Source: Bacteroides thetaiotaomicron VPI-5482 | GTDB taxonomy: Bacteria; Bacteroidota; Bacteroidia; Bacteroidales; Bacteroidaceae | NCBI RefSeq assembly: GCF_000011065.1 | Contig: NC_004663.1 | Location: 5,022,001 to 5,086,000, forward strand | Length of the DNA: 64,000 bases | Direction: 5' to 3' | Shown: piece after piece, positions 9,632 through 17,697 of the stretch | Position numbering within the stretch: the first letter of the stretch is position 1 | Layout: every line of letters begins with the position of its first letter | Translations under genes and position numbers: made by a program | Notes under the pieces: generated by a model | Told to the model about the DNA's origin: nothing | What the model saw: the letters and a program-made list of their open reading frames with translations, nothing else | The model's database searches: none

Positions 9632-12007
9632 ATGGGTGAACTTTATGGCACATGTGCATTGCTTGCTGCAGTGTTGTTTTTTGTTCTGCTGCAAAAGTTT
9701 GAAAGCCGGTTCGGCAAGGTAGACAAAGAGCTTGGCGAGATAAAGAAACGAATGGACGACCTGCTCAAAGCTCAGGAGAAAATGGCTTCCGGCCCTGTAA
9801 GGGCCAAAGAGGATGTAACGGCAGAGACTTTGGACAATACGGATATACTGCCTTATGTAACAGAAGAATTGCCCGATTCGACAGTGACAGCCTTGAAGGA
9901 AGAGAAAGCTGTCGAAGAAAAAGCTGTTGAAGGCATACAGCCCATTATGGCGGAAACTACACCGCAGAAATTAAATGCTTCCCTTGAAAAAGAATCTGCT
10001 GAGGCCACTTTGCAGGAAACTTCTCCAGAGGCTCCTCTCGAAATACCGTCTGTTTCCAAACGGAAGCAGGTTAATTATGAAAAGTTTATCGGTGAAAATC
10101 TTTTCGGTAAGATTGGTATTCTTGTATTCGTCATCGGAGTCGGCTTCTTTGTAAAATATGCCATTGATAAAGACTGGATTAACGAAACATTGCGTACCGT
10201 ACTTGGTTTCCTGACCGGCTCCGCATTGCTGGTGGTTGCCGAACGCCTGCAAAAGAAGTACCGCACATTCAGCTCCTTGCTTGCGGGTGGCGCCTTTGCC
10301 GTTTTCTATCTCACGGTCGCCATTGCCTTTCATTTTTATCACCTTTTCCCTCAGACGGTCGCCTTTATTATTCTGATAGCTACAACGCTGTTCATGTCTA
10401 TCCTGTCCATTCTGTATGACAGGCGCGAACTGGCTATCATCTCACTTGTCGGGGGATTTCTGGCACCTTTCCTTGTTAGCACCGGGAATGGTAACTACTT
10501 GGTACTGTTCACTTATATGAGTATCTTGAATCTTGGAATGTTCGGACTGTCCATCTATATGAAATGGGGAGAACTTCCGGTGATTGCATTTGTTTTTACT
10601 TATGTGGTAATGGGAATCTTCCTGTTGACAGGCTTTACTACAGGATCGACACATATTTCCGTCCATCTCTTCATCTTTGCGACGCTGTTTTATTTCATCT
10701 TCCTCCTGCCGATATTATCGATACTCCGGATAGAAGCCGTGAAAAAGAACAGGGGATTGCTGCTGGTCATCATAACCAACAATTTCATTTATCTGTTATT
10801 AGGAATCCTGTTCCTGCGTAATATGGGACTGCCGTTTAAATCGGAAGGATTACTGAGTTTATTGATCGCTATCATCAATTTAGTTTTAGTCATCTGGCTA
10901 CGGATGAGCAAGAAAGATTATAAGTTCCTCATTTATGCGATGTTGGGACTGGTACTGACATTTGTCTCCATCACTATACCTATTCAGCTGGATGGAAATT
11001 ATATCACGCTGTTCTGGGCAGCGGAAATGGTGCTGCTGTTATGGCTTTACGTAAAATCGAAGATTGGAGTATACGAACGTGCAACACAGGTATTGATGGG
11101 ACTGACCCTTGTTTCATATCTGATGGATATATATAATGTACTGATGACCTCTTCCTCCTCCGAAACCATTTTCCTGAACAGTTCTTTTGCTACTTCCCTG
11201 TTTGTCGGTCTGGCCACCGGAGCATTCGCTTTACTGATGGGGCGTTACCGTTCTCTCTTTACCGAAGCCCGTTATCTGAGATACACTCCCTGGAATTCGA
11301 TCATGCTTCTTGCTGCTGCCGCCATCCTCTATTATACATTTATGGCAGAGTTTGCCTTGCACTTGGCAGGAGCTACAAGAAGCGGAATGATGCTGGCGTT
11401 TACTTCTGCTGCCATCTTTATCCTTAGCTATACTTTCAAAAAGCGCTTCCCGATAAAACAATACACAATCCCTTATCTGACAGCTATGGGAATGAACGTG
11501 CTGATCTATGTGATCAATATATGGGGAGACCAGTGGGTATACACGAGCCTGACTCCTGCTTTGCTCCGATGGTTTGCGGCAGCGTTTGTTATAGCTAATC
11601 TGTACTACGTTGCCCGTCAATACTATACATTAATAGGATTGAAAACTCCTTTCACCGTTTATCTGAATGTCTTGGCGCTCTTCCTTTGGCTGACGATGGC
11701 ACGTTCTTTCCTCCTGCAAGCAGGAGTAGAAGATTTCGATGCCGGCTTCTCCGTTTCACTGAGTATCGCAGGATTTATTCAAATGGCACTGGGTATGCGT
11801 CTGCATCAGAAAGTACTGCGAATCATCAGTCTTTCAACTTTTGGAATCGTCCTGTTGAAGCTGATTCTGAAAGACTTATGGGCAATGCCAACAATCGGTA
11901 AGATCATTGTATTTATCATTTTAGGATTGATCCTGCTGATCCTCTCATTCCTTTATCAGAAACTAAAAGACGTACTCTTTAAAAATGATGAAGATGAAAC
12001 TGATTGA
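9632..12007 (+). CDS. DUF2339 polytopic membrane protein
   Basis: 791 residues. Residues 1-20 form a first hydrophobic segment, followed by a charged coiled coil (FESRFGKVDKELGEIKKRMDD) and an acidic, low-complexity linker to about residue 145. The KFIGENLFGKIGILVFVIGV motif starts the DUF2339 region, after which nearly the whole protein is a succession of about 20 or more predicted membrane segments up to residue 780. This matches the family of large inner-membrane proteins of unknown function. It is the only gene between the mannan locus and a bidirectional terminator, so it is its own unit. The start directly abuts a strong palindrome. No function can be assigned. Confidence 0.82.
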   Translation: MGELYGTCALLAAVLFFVLLQKFESRFGKVDKELGEIKKRMDDLLKAQEKMASGPVRAKEDVTAETLDNTDILPYVTEELPDSTVTALKEEKAVEEKAVEGIQPIMAETTPQKLNASLEKESAEATLQETSPEAPLEIPSVSKRKQVNYEKFIGENLFGKIGILVFVIGVGFFVKYAIDKDWINETLRTVLGFLTGSALLVVAERLQKKYRTFSSLLAGGAFAVFYLTVAIAFHFYHLFPQTVAFIILIATTLFMSILSILYDRRELAIISLVGGFLAPFLVSTGNGNYLVLFTYMSILNLGMFGLSIYMKWGELPVIAFVFTYVVMGIFLLTGFTTGSTHISVHLFIFATLFYFIFLLPILSILRIEAVKKNRGLLLVIITNNFIYLLLGILFLRNMGLPFKSEGLLSLLIAIINLVLVIWLRMSKKDYKFLIYAMLGLVLTFVSITIPIQLDGNYITLFWAAEMVLLLWLYVKSKIGVYERATQVLMGLTLVSYLMDIYNVLMTSSSSETIFLNSSFATSLFVGLATGAFALLMGRYRSLFTEARYLRYTPWNSIMLLAAAAILYYTFMAEFALHLAGATRSGMMLAFTSAAIFILSYTFKKRFPIKQYTIPYLTAMGMNVLIYVINIWGDQWVYTSLTPALLRWFAAAFVIANLYYVARQYYTLIGLKTPFTVYLNVLALFLWLTMARSFLLQAGVEDFDAGFSVSLSIAGFIQMALGMRLHQKVLRIISLSTFGIVLLKLILKDLWAMPTIGKIIVFIILGLILLILSFLYQKLKDVLFKNDEDETD

Positions 12008-12015
12008 GCAGACTA

Positions 12016-12072
12016 TATAATAAAGTAAAGGCTGCCTGTTCGAAAGTGGACGGCAGCCTTTACTTTATTATA
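12016..12072. terminator. Bidirectional terminator between convergent DUF2339 gene and trpS
   Basis: A 21-bp perfect stem (12016-12036 with 12052-12072) encloses a 15-base loop, with A-rich and T-rich outer arms giving a U-tract on either strand. It separates the plus-strand DUF2339 gene from minus-strand trpS. Confidence 0.9.
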
Positions 12073-12088
12073 TTCGTCTTTATTATCT

Positions 12089-13189
12089 TTATTCCTGTGA
12101 AGCCGCGAAGCGTTTCACCTGCTCTTCAATCAGTTCTTTGTCATCGAAATAGTTGATCTTCATAGCCTTCTTCACATCCGCCAATGTTTCGGCAGCGGCA
12201 GCTCTGGCTACTTCGCATCCTTTTTGTAGCATCTCGTAAACGGCAGGAATATCCTTGCTGAACTCTTTACGACGATTGCGGATCGGTTCCAGTGTTTCCT
12301 GCATGATAGCGTTCAGGAAGCGTTTTACCTTCACATCACCCAGTCCACCGCGTTGATAATGCGCTTTCAGTTCATCCAGATTCGGATAATCCGGCAGATA
12401 GCGTTCGAAGTGTTCCGGACGGCAGAAAGCATCCAGGTATGTAAATACGGTATTACCTTCAATCTTGCCCGGATCCTGTACGCGGAGGTGTCCCGGATCG
12501 GTATACATACTCATGATTTTCTTCTGAATTTCTTCCGGTTCTTCCGACAGGTAGATACAGTTGCCGAGTGATTTACTCATCTTGGCTTTGCCGTCCGTTC
12601 CCGGCAGACGCAGGCAGGCAGCGTTGTCCGGCAACAGGATTTCCGGTTCTACCAGCGTTTCGCCATAGATATAGTTGAAACGGCGGACGATTTCACGAGC
12701 CTGTTCGAGCATCGGTTCCTGGTCTTCACCGACGGGGACGGTGGTTGCCCGGAAGGCAGTAATGTCCGCAGCCTGACTGATAGGATAAGTGAAGAACCCT
12801 ACAGGGATGCTTGCCTCAAAGTTACGCATCTGTATTTCTGATTTCACAGTCGGGTTACGTTGTAAGCGGGATACGCTTACGAGGTCCATATAGTAGAAAC
12901 TAAGTTCGCAAAGTTCCGGAATCTGTGACTGGATGAAGATGGTAGCCTTGGACGGGTCTATTCCACATGCCAGATAGTCAAGAGCAACCTCAATTACATT
13001 TTGACGTACCTTCTCCGGATTATCTATATTGTCCGTCAACGCTTGTGAATCGGCAATAAAGATAAACATCTTACTATAATCACCTGCATCTTGCAGGTCA
13101 ACTCTGCGCTTCAATGAACCTACATAGTGTCCGATATGAAGTCTCCCGGTAGGGCGGTCACCGGTGAGTATGATTTTTTCTTTTCCCAT
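12089..13189 (-). CDS. trpS: Tryptophan-tRNA ligase
   Basis: 366 residues, a class I aminoacyl-tRNA synthetase that charges tRNA-Trp in the cytoplasm. The nucleotide-binding HIGH motif is present as GRLHIGHYVGSLKRR near residue 15, and the KMSKS loop as GKAKMSKSLGNCI near residue 201. DSQALTDN and LQRNPTVKSEIQ are typical of TrpRS. It is monocistronic, with the terminator above downstream and a TATCTTTG -7 element on the minus strand at 13221-13228 upstream. Confidence 0.97.
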   Translation of the reverse strand: MGKEKIILTGDRPTGRLHIGHYVGSLKRRVDLQDAGDYSKMFIFIADSQALTDNIDNPEKVRQNVIEVALDYLACGIDPSKATIFIQSQIPELCELSFYYMDLVSVSRLQRNPTVKSEIQMRNFEASIPVGFFTYPISQAADITAFRATTVPVGEDQEPMLEQAREIVRRFNYIYGETLVEPEILLPDNAACLRLPGTDGKAKMSKSLGNCIYLSEEPEEIQKKIMSMYTDPGHLRVQDPGKIEGNTVFTYLDAFCRPEHFERYLPDYPNLDELKAHYQRGGLGDVKVKRFLNAIMQETLEPIRNRRKEFSKDIPAVYEMLQKGCEVARAAAAETLADVKKAMKINYFDDKELIEEQVKRFAASQE

Positions 13190-13220
13190 TGTTGTTACCT
13201 TATTATAATAGATTTAGCGA

Positions 13221-13255
13221 CAAAGATAAGGATAAAAAATGAAAGATGCGTCAAA
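13221..13255 (-). promoter_or_regulatory. Candidate trpS promoter
   Basis: On the minus strand, TATCTTTG (13221-13228) is a perfect Bacteroides -7 element. The nearest TTTG (complement of 13252-13255) is 23 bp away, a little long. It sits about 35 bp before the trpS ATG. Confidence 0.55.
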
Positions 13256-13374
13256 ATGGAGCTACTTCGTTACTAATGCTTACTATTGCTGGCTTTTGGT
13301 ATCAGATGGCAGGGGGACGGTGCCTGTTTTCACAGTAACAAAGCAAATAAAAGAGAATATTCTTCTTCAAATTC

Positions 13375-13405
13375 TTTGTAGTTTTAGAAATATGTCGTTA
13401 CTTTG
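13375..13405 (+). promoter_or_regulatory. carB leader promoter
   Basis: TTTG at 13375-13378, a 19-bp spacer and TTACTTTG at 13398-13405 fit the Bacteroides -33/-7 layout with one mismatch. The transcript would start near 13411, about 15 nt before the leader ORF and about 210 nt before carB. Confidence 0.7.
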
Positions 13406-13425
13406 CACAAATTTTGAAATCGACA

Positions 13426-13545
13426 ATGAATCAACAAGAAATAAGAAGTAAGTATTATCTACATTCGGATGTTTTCCACCCGGAATCAACAACCTTCTTC
13501 TTTTTTCTCCAAAAACGATATTTTAGTTCTTTGGTAATGCGTTAA
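13426..13545 (+). CDS. carB leader peptide, PyrL-like (39 residues)
   Basis: An ATG at 13426 opens a 39-codon ORF ending TAA at 13543-13545. It begins MNQQEIRSKYYLHSDVFHPE and continues STTFFFFLQKRYFSSLVMR. Four consecutive Phe codons lie in a pyrimidine-rich tract (13492-13510, T/C only), so the RNA here is U-rich. The stop codon lies inside the left arm of the terminator at 13536-13574, so a ribosome reaching the end would block the hairpin. This is the layout of the pyrL leader of E. coli pyrBI, whose peptide also has a run of Phe codons and where low UTP pauses polymerase. The pyrimidine role of carB supports it. Phe-tRNA-dependent attenuation is the alternative but makes little metabolic sense here. 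The ORF has no strong Shine-Dalgarno site, which is normal in Bacteroides. Confidence 0.65.
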   Translation: MNQQEIRSKYYLHSDVFHPESTTFFFFLQKRYFSSLVMR

Positions 13546-13574
13546 TCCTTTTACGAGGGTAACGCATTTTTTTT
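13536..13574 (+). terminator. Attenuator terminator upstream of carB
   Basis: A perfect 9-bp stem AATGCGTTA/TAACGCATT (13536-13544 with 13560-13568) is extended by CCT/AGG (13547-13549 with 13556-13558) and followed by eight T residues (13567-13574). It stands 46 bp before carB and overlaps the stop codon of the leader ORF, so it should be read as an attenuator. Confidence 0.85.
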
Positions 13575-13619
13575 ATTGGCAAAACTTAGAAATAACAACT
13601 TACTATAACAACAAAAGAA

Positions 13620-16600
13620 ATGGAAAAGGAAATCAAGAAAGTTCTCGTTTTGGGTTCTGGAGCACTCAAAATCGGACAAGCCGGAGAATTTGACTACTCA
13701 GGCTCACAAGCACTGAAAGCTTTGAAAGAAGAAGGTATCAGCTCAGTATTGGTAAACCCGAACATCGCAACCATTCAGACTTCTGAAGGAATTGCCGATA
13801 AAGTGTATTTCCTTCCCGTAACTACTTATTTCGTAGAAGAGATTATCAAGAAAGAACGTCCCGACGGCATCCTGCTGGCATTTGGCGGACAGACTGCATT
13901 GAACTGCGGCGCCGAACTGTACACGCAAGGTATTCTTGATAAATATGGAGTGAAAGTACTCGGTACATCGGTAGAAGCTATCATGTACACGGAAGACCGT
14001 GACCTGTTCGTGAAGAAACTGGATGAAATCAATATGAAGACTCCGGTAAGTCAGGCGGTAGAAAGCATGGAGGATGCCATCGCTGCTGCCCGCAAGATCG
14101 GTTATCCGGTGATGGTACGTTCGGCTTACGCGTTGGGAGGTCTGGGTAGCGGTATCTGCGCTAACGAAGAAGAATTCCTGAAACTGGCCGAAAGCTCTTT
14201 CGCCTTCTCCAAGCAGATCCTGGTAGAAGAATCTCTGAAAGGCTGGAAAGAAATCGAGTTCGAAGTGATCCGCGACGCGAACGACCACTGCTTCACTGTA
14301 GCCAGCATGGAAAACTTCGACCCGCTGGGTATCCACACCGGTGAATCTATCGTAGTAGCTCCGACCTGCTCATTGGACGACAAAGAACTGAAACTGTTGC
14401 AGGAACTGTCTGCGAAATGTATCCGTCACCTCGGCATCGTAGGTGAATGTAACATCCAGTATGCGTTCAACTCAGATACGGACGACTACCGTGTGATCGA
14501 AGTAAATGCTCGTCTGAGCCGTTCTTCCGCGCTGGCATCCAAGGCTACCGGTTATCCGCTGGCATTCGTTGCCGCCAAGATCGCATTGGGTTACTCACTC
14601 GACCAGATCGGTGAAATGGGCACTCCGAACTCTGCATATCTTGCTCCGCAACTGGACTACTATATCTGTAAAATCCCTCGTTGGGACTTGACGAAATTCG
14701 CCGGTGTATCCCGCGAAATCGGTTCAAGCATGAAGTCGGTAGGTGAAATCATGTCTATCGGCCGCTCTTTCGAAGAAATCATCCAGAAAGGTCTTCGTAT
14801 GATCGGACAAGGCATGCACGGTTTTGTCGGTAATGACGATGTACACTTCGACGACCTTGACAAGGAACTTTCACGTCCGACAGACTTGCGTATCTTCTCC
14901 ATCGCACAAGCTATGGAAGAAGGATATTCCATCGACCGCATCCACGAACTGACTAAGATCGATCCTTGGTTCCTCGGCAAGCTGAAGAACATTGTTGACT
15001 ACAAGGCGAAACTGTCTACATATAATAAGGTGGAAGATATTCCGGCTGACGTGATGCGCGAAGCTAAAATCCTTGGTTTCTCTGATTTCCAGATTGCCCG
15101 CTTCGTACTGAACCCGACCGGCAACATGGAAAAGGAAAATCTGGCAGTACGCGCTCACCGTAAAGCCCTGGGCATCCTTCCGGCAGTAAAACGTATCAAT
15201 ACTGTTGCTTCCGAACATCCGGAACTGACTAACTATCTGTATATGACTTATGCAGTAGAAGGTTACGATGTAAACTATTATAAGAATGAGAAATCAGTAG
15301 TCGTACTGGGTTCGGGCGCTTACCGTATCGGTAGCTCGGTTGAATTTGACTGGTGCTCGGTGAACGCAGTTCAGACTGCCCGCAAACTGGGTTACAAGTC
15401 TATCATGATCAACTACAACCCCGAAACGGTTTCTACTGACTACGATATGTGCGACCGTCTGTACTTCGACGAACTCTCTTTCGAACGTGTACTCGACGTG
15501 ATCGACCTTGAACAACCGCGCGGTGTGATCGTATCCGTAGGCGGACAGATTCCGAACAATCTGGCTATGAAGTTGTATCGCCAGTCAGTTCCTGTACTGG
15601 GTACTTCTCCGGTTTCCATCGACCGTGCCGAAAACCGTAACAAGTTCTCGGCAATGCTCGACCAGCTTGGCATCGACCAGCCGGCTTGGATGGAACTGAC
15701 CAGCCTTGAAGAAGTGAAGGGATTTGTAGAAAAAGTAGGTTATCCGGTATTGGTTCGTCCTTCTTACGTACTCTCGGGTGCGGCTATGAACGTTTGCTAC
15801 GATGACGAAGAACTGGAAAACTTCCTGAAGATGGCTGCCGAAGTATCTAAAGAATATCCGGTAGTTGTTTCTCAGTTCCTCGAAAATACAAAGGAAATTG
15901 AGTTCGACGCGGTAGCTCAGAACGGTGAAGTGGTTGAATACGCTATTTCCGAGCACGTAGAATTTGCCGGTGTACACTCCGGTGACGCTACACTGGTATT
16001 CCCAGCACAGAAGATTTACTTTGCAACTGCCCGCCGCATCAAGAAGATCAGCCGTCAGATTGCTAAAGAACTGAATATCTCCGGTCCGTTCAACATCCAG
16101 TTCCTTGCCCGCAACAACGAGGTGAAGGTAATTGAATGTAACCTGCGTGCTTCCCGTAGCTTCCCGTTCGTATCTAAGGTGCTGAAACGCAACTTTATCG
16201 AAACAGCTACCCGCATCATGCTGGATGCTCCGTACAGCCAGCCGGACAAGACTGCGTTCGACATCGACTGGATCGGTGTGAAAGCTTCTCAGTTCTCTTT
16301 CTCCCGTCTTCACAAGGCTGACCCTGTTTTGGGCGTGGATATGTCTTCTACCGGTGAAGTAGGTTGTATCGGCGACGATTTCTCTGAAGCATTGCTGAAC
16401 GCAATGATCGCTACAGGATTCAAGATTCCGGAAAAGGCGGTGATGTTCTCTTCCGGTGCTATGAAGTCTAAAGTAGATTTGCTGGATGCGAGCCGTATGC
16501 TGTTTGCCAAGGGATATCAGATTTATGCTACTGCCGGAACGGCTGCATTCCTGAATGCTCACGGTGTAGAAACAACTCCGGTTTACTGGCCGGATGAAAA

Positions 16601-16841
16601 ACCGGGTGCTGAGAACAACGTGATGAAGATGATCGCTGACCATAAGTTCGACTTGATCGTCAACATTCCGAAGAACCACAGCAAACGTGAGTTGACGAAT
16701 GGTTACCGTATCCGTCGTGGTGCTATCGACCATAACATTCCGTTGATCACCAATGCCCGTCTGGCAAGTGCTTTCATCGAAGCATTCTGTGAACTGAAAC
16801 TGAGTGATATTCAGATTAAGAGCTGGCAGGAATATAAATAA
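13620..16841 (+). CDS. carB: Carbamoyl-phosphate synthase large subunit
   Basis: 1073 residues, full length. It makes carbamoyl phosphate from ammonia (supplied by the CarA glutaminase), bicarbonate and two ATP, for pyrimidine and arginine synthesis. Two homologous ATP-grasp halves are visible, each opening with a conserved GSGxxxIG segment (VLGSGALKIGQAGEFDYSG near residue 10 and VLGSGAYRIGSSVEFDW near residue 563), with VMVRSAYALGGLGSG and VLVRPSYVLSGAAM as ATP-binding loops. The C-terminal MGS-like allosteric domain covers about residues 935-1073. No carA lies next to it. Codon use is notably optimised compared with flanking genes, consistent with high expression. The leader upstream predicts control by premature termination. 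Confidence 0.96.
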   Translation: MEKEIKKVLVLGSGALKIGQAGEFDYSGSQALKALKEEGISSVLVNPNIATIQTSEGIADKVYFLPVTTYFVEEIIKKERPDGILLAFGGQTALNCGAELYTQGILDKYGVKVLGTSVEAIMYTEDRDLFVKKLDEINMKTPVSQAVESMEDAIAAARKIGYPVMVRSAYALGGLGSGICANEEEFLKLAESSFAFSKQILVEESLKGWKEIEFEVIRDANDHCFTVASMENFDPLGIHTGESIVVAPTCSLDDKELKLLQELSAKCIRHLGIVGECNIQYAFNSDTDDYRVIEVNARLSRSSALASKATGYPLAFVAAKIALGYSLDQIGEMGTPNSAYLAPQLDYYICKIPRWDLTKFAGVSREIGSSMKSVGEIMSIGRSFEEIIQKGLRMIGQGMHGFVGNDDVHFDDLDKELSRPTDLRIFSIAQAMEEGYSIDRIHELTKIDPWFLGKLKNIVDYKAKLSTYNKVEDIPADVMREAKILGFSDFQIARFVLNPTGNMEKENLAVRAHRKALGILPAVKRINTVASEHPELTNYLYMTYAVEGYDVNYYKNEKSVVVLGSGAYRIGSSVEFDWCSVNAVQTARKLGYKSIMINYNPETVSTDYDMCDRLYFDELSFERVLDVIDLEQPRGVIVSVGGQIPNNLAMKLYRQSVPVLGTSPVSIDRAENRNKFSAMLDQLGIDQPAWMELTSLEEVKGFVEKVGYPVLVRPSYVLSGAAMNVCYDDEELENFLKMAAEVSKEYPVVVSQFLENTKEIEFDAVAQNGEVVEYAISEHVEFAGVHSGDATLVFPAQKIYFATARRIKKISRQIAKELNISGPFNIQFLARNNEVKVIECNLRASRSFPFVSKVLKRNFIETATRIMLDAPYSQPDKTAFDIDWIGVKASQFSFSRLHKADPVLGVDMSSTGEVGCIGDDFSEALLNAMIATGFKIPEKAVMFSSGAMKSKVDLLDASRMLFAKGYQIYATAGTAAFLNAHGVETTPVYWPDEKPGAENNVMKMIADHKFDLIVNIPKNHSKRELTNGYRIRRGAIDHNIPLITNARLASAFIEAFCELKLSDIQIKSWQEYK

Positions 16842-16867
16842 ACTGCTTTAGCTGTATATATATTGAG

Positions 16868-16911
16868 GAGACTCTCTCTTTGGCATACCAAAGAGGGAGT
16901 CTCTTCTTTTG
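16868..16911 (+). terminator. carB terminator
   Basis: A 16-bp stem (16868-16883 with 16888-16903, one GU), a CATA tetraloop and TTCTTTT follow carB by 26 bp. Confidence 0.9.
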
Positions 16912-17048
16912 TAGATATGACTCTTCTTTTTGTTTGTTGTCTGCGGTGTAATGAGTCGTAAGATAGTGCTAATGTTCTCTTCAGCTCCTTATATACTTGC
17001 TTTTTCCTATAAGGAAAGTAGGAATAGAGTGCCGTTCTCTTTAGCTCT

Positions 17049-17158
17049 TCACGGCCGTGAACAGGTCTGCTCATGGCTGTGATCAACTCTTGTCACGACC
17101 GTGATCAACTCTTGTCACGACCGTGAACAATGCTTGCCACGGCCGTGAACAACTAAAG
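17049..17158. repeat. Five tandem 22-bp palindromic units
   Basis: Units at 17049, 17071, 17093, 17115 and 17137 each contain a variant of the 12-bp palindrome TCACGGCCGTGA followed by ten bases. Unit 1 is a perfect palindrome; units 3 and 4 have TCACGACCGTGA. The units are contiguous, without unique spacers, so this is not a CRISPR array. Confidence 0.85.
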
Positions 17159-17306
17159 AGATCGGTGTCTTAATGGAACAATAAAGGCACTATAAGAGAA
17201 AGATACCGGTAGTATACGGTATTTGTTGCGTAGGATCAGGACTCGGATGAAGTAGGCTTGATGGGGAGATAGCAGTAGGTGAGATGAACAGTGAGATTGG
17301 GAGGGA

Positions 17307-17420
17307 AGTGACAATAAAATGTATGGATGCAGCTATTGTCACCGTATTATCACCGCTTATTATCACCGATGATATGTTTATAATCAGTTAGTTAACTTCG
17401 AAAAGTGATAAGTGACAATA
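17307..17420. repeat. Cluster of TATTRTCACC / GTGACAATA motifs
   Basis: TATTRTCACCG occurs at 17334, 17345 and 17358. The reverse form AGTGACAATA occurs at 17307 and 17411, with another GTGATA at 17405. GTGACAATA at 17308-17316 is a perfect inverted partner of TATTGTCAC at 17334-17342. The function is unknown. Confidence 0.55.
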
Positions 17421-17617
17421 AAAAAGCGTTTTATTGCTTAGGGAAGAAACGTTTGTGTAGCTTTTGGTTATACAGGTTTGAATTGATTCGTAACGGTTCA
17501 AAAATGAATGAAACAGTAGTATCTCCATTGGGGGCACCCCCATTTTAAGATACTATTACTATCATTTTGCTCAAATCCGTACGTAAATGAAATGAATGAT
17601 TGTGCTTCTTCCAGAAG

Positions 17618-17687
17618 CGGATTACACAGATTGATACGGTTTTTGGTAGATTGTACCGCTAAAAAAATGTGAAATCTGTGTAATCCG
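17618..17687. repeat. 15-bp inverted repeat downstream of the GH20 gene
   Basis: CGGATTACACAGATT (17618-17632) is perfectly complementary to 17673-17687. The 40-base interior holds a run of A residues (T on the minus strand). It lies about ten bases past the GH20 stop, so it could form a 3'-end structure, although it is not a classic terminator. The AATCTGTGTAATC core resembles a dispersed Bacteroides repeat. Confidence 0.6.
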
Positions 17688-17697
17688 TATCTAAATC

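Larger units (their letters stand above)
16912..17697. other. Non-coding intergenic stretch with several repeat families
   Basis: No credible gene is visible between the carB terminator and the stop of the GH20 gene. The stretch holds five 22-bp tandem units (17049-17158), a cluster of TATTRTCAC/GTGAYAATA motifs (17307-17420) and a 15-bp inverted repeat (17618-17632 with 17673-17687). Short ORFs here lack family resemblance and overlap repeats. Confidence 0.7.

Noticed and set aside
13239..13451. 70-codon plus-strand ORF before the carB leader
   Set aside because: It spans the trpS promoter, the carB leader promoter and the start of the leader ORF, and has no family resemblance.
13492..13510. 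Phe-tRNA attenuation for the carB leader
   Set aside because: Phe codons are present, but carB has no role in Phe metabolism; UTP sensing through the U-rich tract is the better explanation, though not proven.
15585..16733. 382-codon minus-strand ORF inside carB
   Set aside because: Antisense shadow of a highly codon-biased gene; its protein has no recognisable domain.
17049..17158. Possible CRISPR array in the 22-bp repeats
   Set aside because: The units are contiguous and there are no unique spacers or cas genes.
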